Shown in pieces: positions 14,614 through 22,615 of a stretch of 23,238 bases of DNA. The position numbers and the translations under genes were made by a program. This DNA comes from Acidothermaceae bacterium (lineage in GTDB: Bacteria; Actinomycetota; Actinomycetes; Acidothermales; Acidothermaceae): contig JAICLV010000019.1 in assembly GCA_025925185.1 (NCBI GenBank), forward strand, positions 1 through 23,238, written 5' to 3'. Position 1 is the stretch's first letter, and each line of letters starts with the position of its first letter. Under the pieces are notes generated by a model. It saw only the letters and a program-made list of their open reading frames with translations, was not told the DNA's origin and ran no database searches.

Positions 14614-16104
14614 CTAGCCGTTCGTGGGAAAGCCGAGGTTGATGCCGCCGTGGCTCGGGTCGAGCCAACGCGCTGTCACGACCTTGCCTCGCGTGAAGAA
14701 GTGCACGCCCTCGGTACCGTGCGCGTGCGTGTCGCCGAACAGCGACGACTTCCAGCCGCCGAACGAGTAGTAGGCCATCGGCACCGGGATCGGCACATTG
14801 ATGCCGACCATGCCGACCTCCACCTCGTTTTGAAATCGTCGCGCGGCGCCGCCGTCGTTGGTGAAAATGGCGGTGCCGTTGCCGTACGGGTTGCTGTTCA
14901 CCAGGTCAAGCGCTTCGTCGTAGGAGTTCACCCGGACAACTGACAGCACCGGCCCGAAGATCTCATCGGTGTACAGCGACATGTGGGGCGTGACGCGATC
15001 GAACAGCGTTGGCCCGAGCCAAAACCCGTCGCCGTCGCCATCCGCCGAAATCTGGCGGCCGTCAACGATCAGCGCTGCCCCTTCTGACACGCCGGCGTCG
15101 AGGTAGGAGGTGACCTTGTCGCGATGAGCGCGGGTGACGAGCGGCCCCATATCGCAGCCGCGCCGCCCGTCGCCAACCCGCAGATTCGCGATGCGGTCGC
15201 GAATCTTCCCGACCAACGCGTCGGCCACCGGCTCGACGGCGACCAGCGCCGAGATGGCCATGCAACGCTCGCCCGCGGAGCCGAACCCCGCGTTCACGGC
15301 CGCGTCAGCCGCCAGATCGAGGTCGGCGTCGGGCAACACCACCATGTGGTTCTTCGCGCCCCCGAGGGCCTGCACGCGCTTGCCGTGCGCCGTGCCGCGC
15401 CCGTAGACGTAGCGCGCGATCGGCGTCGAGCCGACGAACGACACCGCTTTGACGTCAGGGTGTTCGAGCAGCCGGTCGACGGTGAGCTTGTCACCGTGGA
15501 CGACGTTGAACACCCCGTCCGGCAGACCTGCCGCCGCCCACAGCTCGGCCAAGAAGTTCGCCGCGGACGGGTCCCTTTCGCTCGGCTTGAGCACGACGGT
15601 GTTGCCACACGCAATAGCGATCGGGAAGAACCACGACGGAACCATCGCCGGAAAGTTGAACGGCGAGATGATGCCGACGACGCCGAGCGGCTGGCGGATC
15701 GAGTAGACGTCGACTCGTGTCGAGACGCTTTCGGAGAAACCCCCCTTGAGCAGATGCGGTACCCCGCACGCGAATTCGACGACCTCGAGGCCGCGCGTCA
15801 CCTCGCCGAGAGCGTCAGACAGCACCTTTCCGTGCTCGGCGGTGATGATGGCGGCGAGCTCTTCCTTACGGGTGTTGAGCAGCTCGCGGAAGGCGAACAT
15901 CGTTTGTGTGCGACGCGACAACGACGTGTCACGCCACGTCGACCACGCGGTGAGCGCCGCCGACACCGCCTCGTCAACGACGGCCGCGTTCGCGAAGTCG
16001 ACGTGCGCGGTCACTTGGCCGGTGGCCGGGTCGTACACCTCCCCGTGCCGGTCGGCCAACCGGTCGTGCGGTTTGCCGCCGATCCAATGCGTGATCTGCT
16101 TCAC
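14614..16104 (-). CDS. mmsA: CoA-acylating methylmalonate/malonate-semialdehyde dehydrogenase
   Basis: A 496-aa ALDH-superfamily enzyme of the MmsA/IolA type, converting malonate semialdehyde or methylmalonate semialdehyde plus CoA and NAD to acetyl- or propionyl-CoA with loss of CO2. Evidence: ISPFNFPAMVPSWFFP (~146-161), FVGSTPIARYVYGRG (~223-237), KRVQALGGAKNHMVVLPDA, and GSAGERCMAISA with the nucleophile Cys281. The glutamate general base of hydrolytic ALDHs (E-LGG) is replaced by Ala246 (QALGGAKNH), as expected for acyl-CoA-forming members. The C-terminal YYSFGGWKSSLFGD and GVHFFTRGKVVTARW are also typical. GTG start at 16104 with GAAGGG upstream. It lies in the polyamine operon, 27 nt after the FAD oxidase. 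Succinate semialdehyde is a less likely substrate. Confidence 0.9.
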   Translation of the reverse strand: MKQITHWIGGKPHDRLADRHGEVYDPATGQVTAHVDFANAAVVDEAVSAALTAWSTWRDTSLSRRTQTMFAFRELLNTRKEELAAIITAEHGKVLSDALGEVTRGLEVVEFACGVPHLLKGGFSESVSTRVDVYSIRQPLGVVGIISPFNFPAMVPSWFFPIAIACGNTVVLKPSERDPSAANFLAELWAAAGLPDGVFNVVHGDKLTVDRLLEHPDVKAVSFVGSTPIARYVYGRGTAHGKRVQALGGAKNHMVVLPDADLDLAADAAVNAGFGSAGERCMAISALVAVEPVADALVGKIRDRIANLRVGDGRRGCDMGPLVTRAHRDKVTSYLDAGVSEGAALIVDGRQISADGDGDGFWLGPTLFDRVTPHMSLYTDEIFGPVLSVVRVNSYDEALDLVNSNPYGNGTAIFTNDGGAARRFQNEVEVGMVGINVPIPVPMAYYSFGGWKSSLFGDTHAHGTEGVHFFTRGKVVTARWLDPSHGGINLGFPTNG

Positions 16105-16131
16105 GTCACACCCTTCGTCGCGGACGAGCCT

Positions 16132-17559
16132 TTAACTGTCAAAACCGAGGCCAAGCCGGTCGAGCACGCGCAGCCACCCGTTTCGCCGTCCGCCGTGGCG
16201 GTCGGCGCGCGACATCGACCAGCGGGTGAGCTGGATAACCCCGTAGCGCAACGGTTCGGGTGGGAACGGCACCGGCTTGCGGCGAACCATTGCCAGCCTC
16301 GTCAGCTCCGAGTCGCGTCCGGCCAACAGGTCGAGCATCACCCGCGCGCCAAACCTGGTCGCGCCCACGCCGAGGCCGGTGTATCCCGCGGCGTACGCGA
16401 CGCGGCCGCGCAGCGCGGTGCCGAAGAAGGCGGAGAACCGGCTGCAAGTGTCGATAGCGCCGCCCCACGCGTGGGTGAAGCGCACGCCCGCGAGCTGCGG
16501 AAAGGTCTCGAAGAAGTGGCTCGCGAGAAGCGCGAACGTCTCCGGTCGTCGATCGAGGTCGGCATGCAGCGCGTTGCCGTAGTGATAAACGGCGTCGTAC
16601 CCGCCGAACAGGACCCGGTTGTCGGCGGTGATCCGGTAGTAGTGAAACTGATTGCCGCTGTCGCCGACCCCTTGCCGGTTGCGCCAGCCGATCGACTCGC
16701 GTTGTGCCGCCGTCAGCGGCTCGGTCATCAACGCGTAGTCGTAGACCGGCACGACATATGGCCGCACCCGCCTCAGCAGAGGAGGAAACGCGTTGGTGCC
16801 GAGCGCCACGTTGCGGGCGACGACGGCGCCACCGCGGGTAGACAGCCGCACTCCCGCCCGCTCGCCTGTGACGGCCGTCACCGGACTCCACTCGAAGACA
16901 CGCACGCCCAAGGATAGACAGGCTTGCTGCAACCCCCAGGCGAGCCGGGCCGGATTGAGCATGGCCGTCGAGTCCTTATGCCACAGCGCTGCGAGATAGG
17001 TCGGCGACGCGACCTCCTGCCGTGCTTGTTCCGCGTCGAGCAGCTCCACGCGCTGCCCAAACCGACGTGCGTTCGCGGCGTCCTCGGCGAGCCAGCCGAC
17101 CTCGTGCGGGCGCGTGGCCACGCTCAACTCGCCCGAGCGCTCGAAGTCGCAGTCGATGTCGTACCGACGCACGGTTTCCTCGATGGCCTGGAGATTTTCC
17201 CTCCCCAGGCGCTGCAGCGCCGGCATCTCGTCGGGAAACCGAGCGAGCCCGTTGCCGAGGCCGTGGGTCAGACTGGCCGCGCAAAACCCACCGTTACGAC
17301 CAGACGCGGCCCAGCCCACTCGCGCGCCCTCGAGGACGACGACGCGGAGCGCGGGGTTCGCCTCCTTCGCGAGCAGCGCGGTCCACAGGCCGGTGTAGCC
17401 GCCGCCGACGACGGCGAGGTCGGCGTCGACATGACCGCTCAACCGCTCGGCGGGTGCGGGCGCCGCCGGATCGTCCAACCAATATGAAGACAACTCGACG
17501 TCGCGCAGCGCGGGGTGGCTCATCGCCCGCCCAACATCCCCTGCGATGAACCGATGCAC
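16132..17559 (-). CDS. FAD-dependent amine oxidoreductase, gamma-glutamylputrescine oxidase (PuuB/OrdL)-like
   Basis: About 475 aa, DAO-type FAD protein. The FAD-binding Rossmann start is DADLAVVGGGYTGLWTALLA (~45-64), followed by VVLEGARVGWAASGRNGGF (isoalloxazine contact), RYDIDCDFERSGELSVA, YYRITADNRVLFGGYDAVYH and GYTGLGVGATRFGARVMLDL at the C-terminal end. The (Y)YRxTADNR(V/L)L(F/Y)GG and GY(S/T)GxG patterns are those of PuuB/OrdL, which oxidise an N-glutamylated or free amine to an aldehyde with H2O2 release. The GTG at 17559 is preferred (GAGAGGG six bases upstream); an ATG at 17523 is the alternative, and the longer frame to 17706 runs into potC. It is directly after potC (20 nt), so it probably acts on the imported polyamine or its glutamyl derivative. 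Confidence 0.85.
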   Translation of the reverse strand: MHRFIAGDVGRAMSHPALRDVELSSYWLDDPAAPAPAERLSGHVDADLAVVGGGYTGLWTALLAKEANPALRVVVLEGARVGWAASGRNGGFCAASLTHGLGNGLARFPDEMPALQRLGRENLQAIEETVRRYDIDCDFERSGELSVATRPHEVGWLAEDAANARRFGQRVELLDAEQARQEVASPTYLAALWHKDSTAMLNPARLAWGLQQACLSLGVRVFEWSPVTAVTGERAGVRLSTRGGAVVARNVALGTNAFPPLLRRVRPYVVPVYDYALMTEPLTAAQRESIGWRNRQGVGDSGNQFHYYRITADNRVLFGGYDAVYHYGNALHADLDRRPETFALLASHFFETFPQLAGVRFTHAWGGAIDTCSRFSAFFGTALRGRVAYAAGYTGLGVGATRFGARVMLDLLAGRDSELTRLAMVRRKPVPFPPEPLRYGVIQLTRWSMSRADRHGGRRNGWLRVLDRLGLGFDS

Positions 17560-17579
17560 GTTGACCCTCTCGGTGGCGG

Positions 17580-18431
17580 TCAGACCCTTGCCTTGCGCCG
17601 ACCCCCGGCGAGCTGCGCGACGCCGACCACAAGCACCGCGATCAACATCATCGAGGTGCCGATCACGTTGATCTGAACCGGCGTGCCGCGTCCGGCGGCT
17701 CCCCACACGTACATCGGGAACGTCACACTGTTGCCGGAGTTGAAGTTCGTGATGATGAAGTCGTCGAACGACAAGGAGAACGACAATAACGCCGCGGCGA
17801 TGATGCCCGGCATCACCAGCGGCAACGTGACGCGTATGAACGTCTGGAACGGGTTGGCGTAGAGGTCCATCGCGGCCTGTTCAAGTCTCGGATCGAGACC
17901 GGCCAACCGCGCTTTCACCGTCACCACGACGAAGCTCACGCAGAACATGATGTGCGCGGCGAGGATGGTCCATTGCCCACGCGGGATGCCCATGTCGACG
18001 AACAGCACGAGCAATGACGAGCCCATGACGACTTCGGGCGTGGCCATCGGGATGAAGATGAACACGTTCGTCGCCGACCGCCCGAAAAAACGGTGTCGTG
18101 CGATCGCGAACGCCGCCAGCGTGCCGAGGATCGTGGCTCCGACCGTCGCCATGACGCCGATTTTCAAGCTGAGCTTGAGCGAATCGCACACCGAGCCGGC
18201 ACTGCACGGGTGCCGCCACGCCTGCAGGCTGAAGTGGTTCCACGTGTAGTTGAAGCGACCGCTCGGTTGGTTGAACGAGAACAACACGACCACGACGATC
18301 GGCATGAACATGTAGACGAGCGCGAGCACCGCGAAGATCGTCACGATGTGCTCGCTCAGCCATCGGGCAACCGATCTGCGACGACGCGCCGGCGCCGCCG
18401 ATGTCATGCCGGTGGTGGTCGCGCTCGTCAA
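17580..18431 (-). CDS. potC: Spermidine/putrescine ABC transporter permease, PotC type
   Basis: A 283-aa inner-membrane protein with six predicted helices, starting with HIVTIFAVLALVYMFMPIVV (~28-47) and SFNQPSGRFNYTWN, a PotC hallmark loop. The cytoplasmic EAA loop reads LEQAAMDLYANPFQTFIRVT followed by LPLVMPG and contacts the PotA ATPase; FSLSFDDFIITNFNSG near the C-terminal side is also family-typical. The start is a TTG at 18431 overlapping the potB stop by 4 nt (TTGA) with GAGGAG five bases upstream, better supported than the ATG at 18407, which has no site. Forms the permease pair with PotB. Confidence 0.92.
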   Translation of the reverse strand: MTSATTTGMTSAAPARRRRSVARWLSEHIVTIFAVLALVYMFMPIVVVVLFSFNQPSGRFNYTWNHFSLQAWRHPCSAGSVCDSLKLSLKIGVMATVGATILGTLAAFAIARHRFFGRSATNVFIFIPMATPEVVMGSSLLVLFVDMGIPRGQWTILAAHIMFCVSFVVVTVKARLAGLDPRLEQAAMDLYANPFQTFIRVTLPLVMPGIIAAALLSFSLSFDDFIITNFNSGNSVTFPMYVWGAAGRGTPVQINVIGTSMMLIAVLVVGVAQLAGGRRKARV

Positions 18432-19357
18432 ACCAGCTCCTCGGTCCCGGACCGCCGCACGTACACGGTGACCATCGCGACGATCGCCGCCATCAAGGTG
18501 ATCGAAAGCGCGGCCGCGATCGGATAGTTGAGCACCCGCAAGAACTGGCCCTCGATCGCGTTGCCCACCATCTGTTGGGCCGGCGTGCCAAGCAATTCCG
18601 CGTTGATGTAGTCGCCGGCCGCGGGGATGAAGGTGAGCAGCGTGCCAGCGACGACACCGGGCAGCGACAACGGCCAGGTCACCTTGCGGAAGCTCGTCCA
18701 GGCCGAGGCGTAAAGGTCACTGGCCGCCTCGATCAACCGATGGTCGATCTTTTCGAGACTCGCGTAGAGCGGAAGCGTCATGAATGGCAGGAAGTTGTAT
18801 GTGAGCCCGCAGATGACGGCAAGCGGAGTGGCGAGGACCCGATCGCCGTCCGTCAGGTGCAACCATTTCAAGACCTCGAGGGCGCCGACGTCGTGCAGGC
18901 CACTGACCAGCCAGCCGTTGTCGGACAGGATCGTCTTCCACGCGAGCGTGCGAATGAGAAAGCTTGTCAAGAACGGCGCGATCACCATCACGAGCAGCAG
19001 GTTCTTCCATCGACCGGCTTTGAAGGCGATTGTGTATGCCAGCGGGTAGGAGATCACCAGCGCCAACACCGTGGCCGTCGCGGCGTAGCCAAACGACCGG
19101 ACGAACTGGTGGATGTAGGTGTTCCACGAGTCCCAATAGTTCGCGAAGTGCCAGGTGACGGTGTAGCCCTGCTCCAACGAGCCTTGCTGAAGCGAGGTCG
19201 ACACCAGCGTGACCATCGGCACGGCGAAGAAGACGATCAACCACGCGATGCCGGGCAGCAACAAGAAATACGGCGTGAACCTGCCGCGGCGGCGTTGGTT
19301 GGTGGGCGCACCGAGCTCACCGGACGACGAGCCCCCCACTTGCGCGACGGCGCTCAC
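18428..19357 (-). CDS. potB: Spermidine/putrescine ABC transporter permease, PotB type
   Basis: A 309-aa membrane protein. After a polar N terminus (~1-26) comes TPYFLLLPGIAWLIVFFAVP (helix 1), then a periplasmic segment GYTVTWHFANYW and further helices (ATATVLALVISYPLAYTIAF, LLLVMVIAPFLTSFLIRTLA). The EAA loop is LIEAASDLYASAWTSFRKVT (~208-227) followed by WPLSLPG. The start is GTG at 19357, overlapping the potA stop (GTGA). An open frame extends upstream to 19867, but it is the shadow of potA. Operates with PotC as the transmembrane channel. Confidence 0.92.
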   Translation of the reverse strand: MSAVAQVGGSSSGELGAPTNQRRRGRFTPYFLLLPGIAWLIVFFAVPMVTLVSTSLQQGSLEQGYTVTWHFANYWDSWNTYIHQFVRSFGYAATATVLALVISYPLAYTIAFKAGRWKNLLLVMVIAPFLTSFLIRTLAWKTILSDNGWLVSGLHDVGALEVLKWLHLTDGDRVLATPLAVICGLTYNFLPFMTLPLYASLEKIDHRLIEAASDLYASAWTSFRKVTWPLSLPGVVAGTLLTFIPAAGDYINAELLGTPAQQMVGNAIEGQFLRVLNYPIAAALSITLMAAIVAMVTVYVRRSGTEELV

Positions 19358-20541
19358 GAACTCGCCCCCACCGTCGCCCTCAGCTCGTCGTCCGGTAGCA
19401 CCCCGGCGGTGGCGTCCTCGGCTGCGTCCAACGCAAACGAGTGGCCCGCTTGCCAGTGCAACACCACCGCCGTCCCGGGCGGGAAAATCGAGCTGCCGGT
19501 GTTTTGGGCGAACACCATCAGCTCCTGCCCCCACGGCATCCGCACGAGATATTGCGTCGACACCCCGATGAACGACGCGTCGGTGACGACGCCGTCCAGC
19601 CGGTTGTGGCCGTCGGGCACCGCGGAACCGGTCGGGAGAAGGTGGATCTTCTCGGGGCGCACCCCGACGTGCGCCGCGTCTGCGTTCGCGCGCGAGCGAG
19701 TGGCCGGCACCGCAAGCCGCACTCCCTCGGTCTCCAGCAGAAGGTCGTCGCCGTTGCGGCCGGCGACTCTCGCTTTTATCAGATTCGACTGGCCCAAGAA
19801 GTTGGCGACGAAGGTGGTGACCGGCGATTCGTACAGGTCGGTCGGGTGCCCGAGCTGCTCGACGCAACCGCCGTTCATCACCGCGATAGTGTCGGCCATG
19901 GTCATAGCCTCTTCTTGGTCGTGCGTGACATGCACGAAGGTGATGCCGACGTCGGTTTGAATTCGCTTGATCTCAATCTGCATCTGTCGCCGCAGCTTGA
20001 GGTCAAGGGCGCCGAGCGGCTCGTCAAGCAAGAGCACCTGCGGTCGGTTGATGAGTGCCCGGGCCAGCGCCACGCGTTGCTGTTGGCCACCGGACAGCTG
20101 TGCTGGCTTACGCCGTTCGTAGCCGGAGAGCTCGACCAGCTCGAGCATTTCTTGCACCGGCTGCTTGACCTTCTTGACGCCGCGGCGGCGCAGGCCGAAC
20201 GCGACGTTTTCGAAGATGTCCAGATGCGGGAACAGCGCGTAGCTCTGGAAAACGGTGTTGACCGGCCGCTTGTAAGGACGCATGTGCGTGACGTCATCGG
20301 CGCCGATTCGAATCGAACCCGCGGTCGGCTCCTCGAGCCCCGCCACCATCCGCAGCGTCGTGGTCTTCCCGCAGCCAGATGGCCCGAGCAGCGCGAAGAA
20401 AGAGCCCTGCGGGATCGTGAGATTGAGGTTGTCGACCGCCGTGAACGAACCGAACTGCTTCGTTAGGGATTGAAGGACGAGGTCAGCACCCGCGCCCGCA
20501 CCCGTGGACGACGCCCCGCCGATCGGCGGCTGGTCAGCCAT
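19354..20541 (-). CDS. potA: Spermidine/putrescine ABC transporter ATP-binding protein, PotA type
   Basis: A 395-aa ATPase. Walker A GPSGCGKT (53-60), Q-loop [10 protein letters not shown] (~97-106), signature LSGGQQQR (149-156), Walker B VLLLDEP (169-175), D-loop GALD and switch HVTHDQ (His207). Residues ~240-395 hold the TOBE regulatory domain ([27 protein letters not shown]). The protein energises polyamine uptake through PotB and PotC. ATG at 20541 lies 3 nt after the potD stop, so translation is probably coupled. Sulfate, iron or glycerol-phosphate transporter ATPases look alike, but the neighbouring PotD and PotBC settle the assignment. Confidence 0.93.
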   Translation of the reverse strand: MADQPPIGGASSTGAGAGADLVLQSLTKQFGSFTAVDNLNLTIPQGSFFALLGPSGCGKTTTLRMVAGLEEPTAGSIRIGADDVTHMRPYKRPVNTVFQSYALFPHLDIFENVAFGLRRRGVKKVKQPVQEMLELVELSGYERRKPAQLSGGQQQRVALARALINRPQVLLLDEPLGALDLKLRRQMQIEIKRIQTDVGITFVHVTHDQEEAMTMADTIAVMNGGCVEQLGHPTDLYESPVTTFVANFLGQSNLIKARVAGRNGDDLLLETEGVRLAVPATRSRANADAAHVGVRPEKIHLLPTGSAVPDGHNRLDGVVTDASFIGVSTQYLVRMPWGQELMVFAQNTGSSIFPPGTAVVLHWQAGHSFALDAAEDATAGVLPDDELRATVGASS

Positions 20542-20544
20542 CTA

Positions 20545-21759
20545 TCACGCCCCCATGACCTTCTGGAACGCCTCGTTGTACTTCGTCTCCTGCTCTTCGG
20601 TGAGCGCCATAAAGGCCTTCGACCGGGCCCGCGTCGCGTCGTCCGGGAAAATAAGCGGGTTGTTGGCGACGTCGGGGTCGTTCGCGAGCAGCTTGTCTTT
20701 CGCGCCAACCACGGGCGAGATGTAGTTGACGTAGTCCTCCAGTTCCGCGGCGTTCTCGGGATCGAAGTAGAAGTTGATGAGCTTCTCCGCGTTCGTCTTG
20801 TGCGCGGCGTTTTTCGGGATGCACCAGTTGTCGGACCAAAGCATGAACCCGGCCTCCGGCAGCGTGTACTGCAAGTCCGGGTTGTCGGCGCGAAGTTGCA
20901 CGACGTCGCCAGTCCAGGCGATGCACGCGGCAATGTCGCCGGCGGCCAACGGCTGGCCGTACTCGTTACCGGTGAATCCGCGCAGTTGCTTGTCACTGAC
21001 GGCCTTTTGCAAGACGTCGATCGCGTTGGCGAAGTCATCGTCGGTGAAGTTGGATGGATCCTTGCCCATGTCGCAAAGGATTAGGCCCATGGTGTCGCGC
21101 ATCTCGGTCAACGCGGTCACCTTGCCCTTCAGGTCCGGGTCGGTGAGCAACTGGTGGATCGTGTCGACCTTCTTGCCGCCGGTGGCCTTGGGGTTGTAGG
21201 CGATCCCGGTGAACCCGCTCTGATAGGTGATCGAGTACTGCCGGCCCTTGTCGTAGGGCACGTTCGCGAGGCTCGGCTCGAGGTTCTTGGCGTTCGGGAT
21301 GTTCGCCTTGTCCAACGTGTCGAGGTACTTGAGGCGCAACATCTTCGCCACCATCCAGTCGGTGACCACGAACACGTCGGCGCCGATGCGCTGGCCCGCC
21401 GCCAGTTGCGGTTGCACCTTGGCGAAGTACTGGTCGTTGTCGTTGACGTCCTCGGTGTAGTTCACCTTGATGCCGGTCGCTTTGGTGAACTTGTCGAGGG
21501 TCGGATGGTCGCTTGCGTTGTTCTCGTCGACGTCGATGTACTCCGGCCAGTTCGACCAGTTGACGACCTTCGCCCCGGAGTCGTTACCGCCGCTGCCGCC
21601 GCCCGAGCTCTGCGGTTTGGTTCCGCCCGCGGCGCGCTGCGGCCCACCCGCGAGCAGCACGCCGCTGGCGCCGACGCCGCGTAAGAAGGCGCGACGGCTC
21701 AACGGCCGCGCGCCCGGACCGAACAAGGGGTTGGGCGCGCGGCCCGCCGGATCGGTCAT
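20545..21759 (-). CDS. potD: Polyamine ABC transporter substrate-binding protein, PotD type, Tat signal
   Basis: A 404-aa extracytoplasmic solute-binding protein. Ligand-site landmarks shared with PotD/PotF: VVNWSNWPEYIDVDE (~65-79), a domain with DVFVVTDWMVAKM, FTGIAYNPKATGGK, DIAACIAWTGDV and FMLWSDNWCIPKNA (a Trp and Asp here hold the amines in E. coli PotD), and EKLINFYFDPENAAELEDYV. It should deliver putrescine or spermidine to PotABC. The N terminus LSRRAFLRGVGASGVLLAGG carries a twin-arginine export signal (Arg22-Arg23). Unusually no lipobox cysteine follows: the usual LAGC position reads LAGG. The ATG at 21759 has AAGGAGT eight bases upstream. First gene of the operon; its leader carries a 9-bp inverted repeat. 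Confidence 0.92.
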   Translation of the reverse strand: MTDPAGRAPNPLFGPGARPLSRRAFLRGVGASGVLLAGGPQRAAGGTKPQSSGGGSGGNDSGAKVVNWSNWPEYIDVDENNASDHPTLDKFTKATGIKVNYTEDVNDNDQYFAKVQPQLAAGQRIGADVFVVTDWMVAKMLRLKYLDTLDKANIPNAKNLEPSLANVPYDKGRQYSITYQSGFTGIAYNPKATGGKKVDTIHQLLTDPDLKGKVTALTEMRDTMGLILCDMGKDPSNFTDDDFANAIDVLQKAVSDKQLRGFTGNEYGQPLAAGDIAACIAWTGDVVQLRADNPDLQYTLPEAGFMLWSDNWCIPKNAAHKTNAEKLINFYFDPENAAELEDYVNYISPVVGAKDKLLANDPDVANNPLIFPDDATRARSKAFMALTEEQETKYNEAFQKVMGA

Positions 21760-21777
21760 CGCGTCACTCCTTTGTGA

Positions 21778-21819
21778 GACCGGGTCGGTGCGAGCCGGTC
21801 GGGTGGGTGGGACCCGGTC
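21778..21819 (-). promoter_or_regulatory. Inverted repeat in the potD leader
   Basis: GACCGGGTC (21778-21786) and GACCCGGTC (21811-21819) are perfect complements separated by 24 bases. The proximal arm is only a few bases upstream of the potD Shine-Dalgarno sequence (about 21766-21772), so it could act as an operator or as an RNA hairpin affecting translation. Confidence 0.45.
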
Positions 21820-21918
21820 GCGGGCCGGCCAGCCGTGGCCCAACCCACGTCCGCCTCGTCGTCGCGGCGCGTCGGCGGATGTGCGCGATACTGGCAGACC
21901 AGCGCCATCTCGACAAGG

Positions 21919-21954
21919 GATTCCGTGGCCTCCGGGCCGTTCTGCGACGGAATC
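21919..21954. promoter_or_regulatory. Candidate operator: GATTCCGT / ACGGAATC inverted repeat
   Basis: GATTCCGT (21919-21926) and ACGGAATC (21947-21954) are exact complements with 20 bases between them. A third copy of the octamer occurs at 22094-22101. Possible binding sites for the adjacent Lrp regulator; not tested. Confidence 0.4.
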
Positions 21955-22092
21955 GATATGCCGAGCCGCAATCGCGCGTGAATCCCGGCGAGCCCGACGG
22001 GGCTCTGCCCGAGCGGCATCTAGCTGCAGCGCTGATTACCGCACCCGAAGGGGTCGCTGACGAGCGATTCAGTATTTTTGCTGGCCTCAGAC

Positions 22093-22115
22093 CACGGAAT
22101 CACTTGCGGTCCGTG
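22093..22115. promoter_or_regulatory. Candidate operator just upstream of the Lrp start
   Basis: CACGGA (22093-22098) and TCCGTG (22110-22115) form a dyad with an 11-base spacer, 24 bases before the Lrp GTG, and the left arm contains the ACGGAATC octamer seen twice further upstream. The position fits autoregulation. Confidence 0.4.
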
Positions 22116-22138
22116 CGCGCGACCGCCATGATGCCGGG

Positions 22139-22615
22139 GTGACCCGCAACGAACGCAACCACGCAGGCGGCCTGCTCGACGACGTTTCCAAGGCCATCGT
22201 CGAGCAACTTCAGGAGGACGGCCGCCGCTCCTACGCGGCAATCGCGGACGTGGTCGGTCTTTCCGAGGCGGCGGTCCGCCAACGGGTGCAGCGGCTCCTC
22301 CGCGAGGGCGTGATGCAGATCGTCGCGGTCACGAATCCGCTGCAGGTCGGCTTCACCCGCCAGGCGATGATCGGCATCCGCGTCGAAGGCGACATCGACG
22401 TCGTCGCCGACAAACTCGAGCAGATGCGCGAGGTCGACTACGTCGTCGTCACCGCGGGTTCCTTCGACCTGCTCGTCGAAGTCGTCTGCGAGGACGACGA
22501 CCGCCTGCTCGACCTGCTCAACAAGCAGATCCGCAGCATCCCGAACGTCCGCAGCACCGAGAGCTTCGTCTATCTCAAGCTGCGCAAGCAGACCTACACC
22601 TGGGGAACCCGATGA
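22139..22615 (+). CDS. Lrp/AsnC-family transcriptional regulator
   Basis: A 158-aa protein. Residues ~14-62 are the N-terminal helix-turn-helix: LDDVSKAIVEQLQEDGRRSY, AAIADVVGLSEAAVRQRVQR, LLREGVM. Residues ~80-155 are the RAM ligand-binding domain (MIGIRVEGDIDVVADKLEQM, VDYVVVTAGSFDLLVEVVCE). Lrp proteins form octameric discs and respond to amino acids or amines. The GTG at 22139 has no clear Shine-Dalgarno sequence (only GGGG adjoining it), so a leaderless transcript is possible. Its stop overlaps the start of the next aminotransferase (ATGA), a link known for polyamine-type aminotransferases in actinobacteria. It probably controls both that gene and the divergent potD operon, with a polyamine or its product as signal; this is inference. 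Confidence 0.88.
   Translation: MTRNERNHAGGLLDDVSKAIVEQLQEDGRRSYAAIADVVGLSEAAVRQRVQRLLREGVMQIVAVTNPLQVGFTRQAMIGIRVEGDIDVVADKLEQMREVDYVVVTAGSFDLLVEVVCEDDDRLLDLLNKQIRSIPNVRSTESFVYLKLRKQTYTWGTR

Larger units (their letters stand above)
21760..22138. other. 379-bp divergent regulatory region between potD and the Lrp gene
   Basis: No credible gene: the plus-strand open frame of about 122 codons across it has no family-like composition, and it ends exactly at the Lrp start. The region holds the potD ribosome binding site, a 9-bp inverted repeat near potD, three copies of an ACGGAATC-type octamer, and a T-rich patch (about 22070-22080) that is rare in this GC-rich sequence. Promoters for both directions must lie here, but I cannot assign -35/-10 elements with confidence. 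Confidence 0.6.

Noticed and set aside
14614..16104. Assignment as succinate-semialdehyde dehydrogenase (GabD)
   Set aside because: The general-base glutamate is missing (QALGGAKNH) and the CMAISA and GGWKSSLFGD motifs are of the CoA-acylating MmsA type.
15124..16917. Plus-strand open frame (597 codons) across mmsA and the FAD oxidase
   Set aside because: Spans two real genes in antisense, including their intergenic gap; no recognisable motif.
21774..22142. Plus-strand open frame in the potD/Lrp intergenic region, overlapping the Lrp start (GTGA)
   Set aside because: The overlap resembles coupling, but composition is not protein-like, no ribosome binding site is seen and it covers the potD leader and candidate operators.
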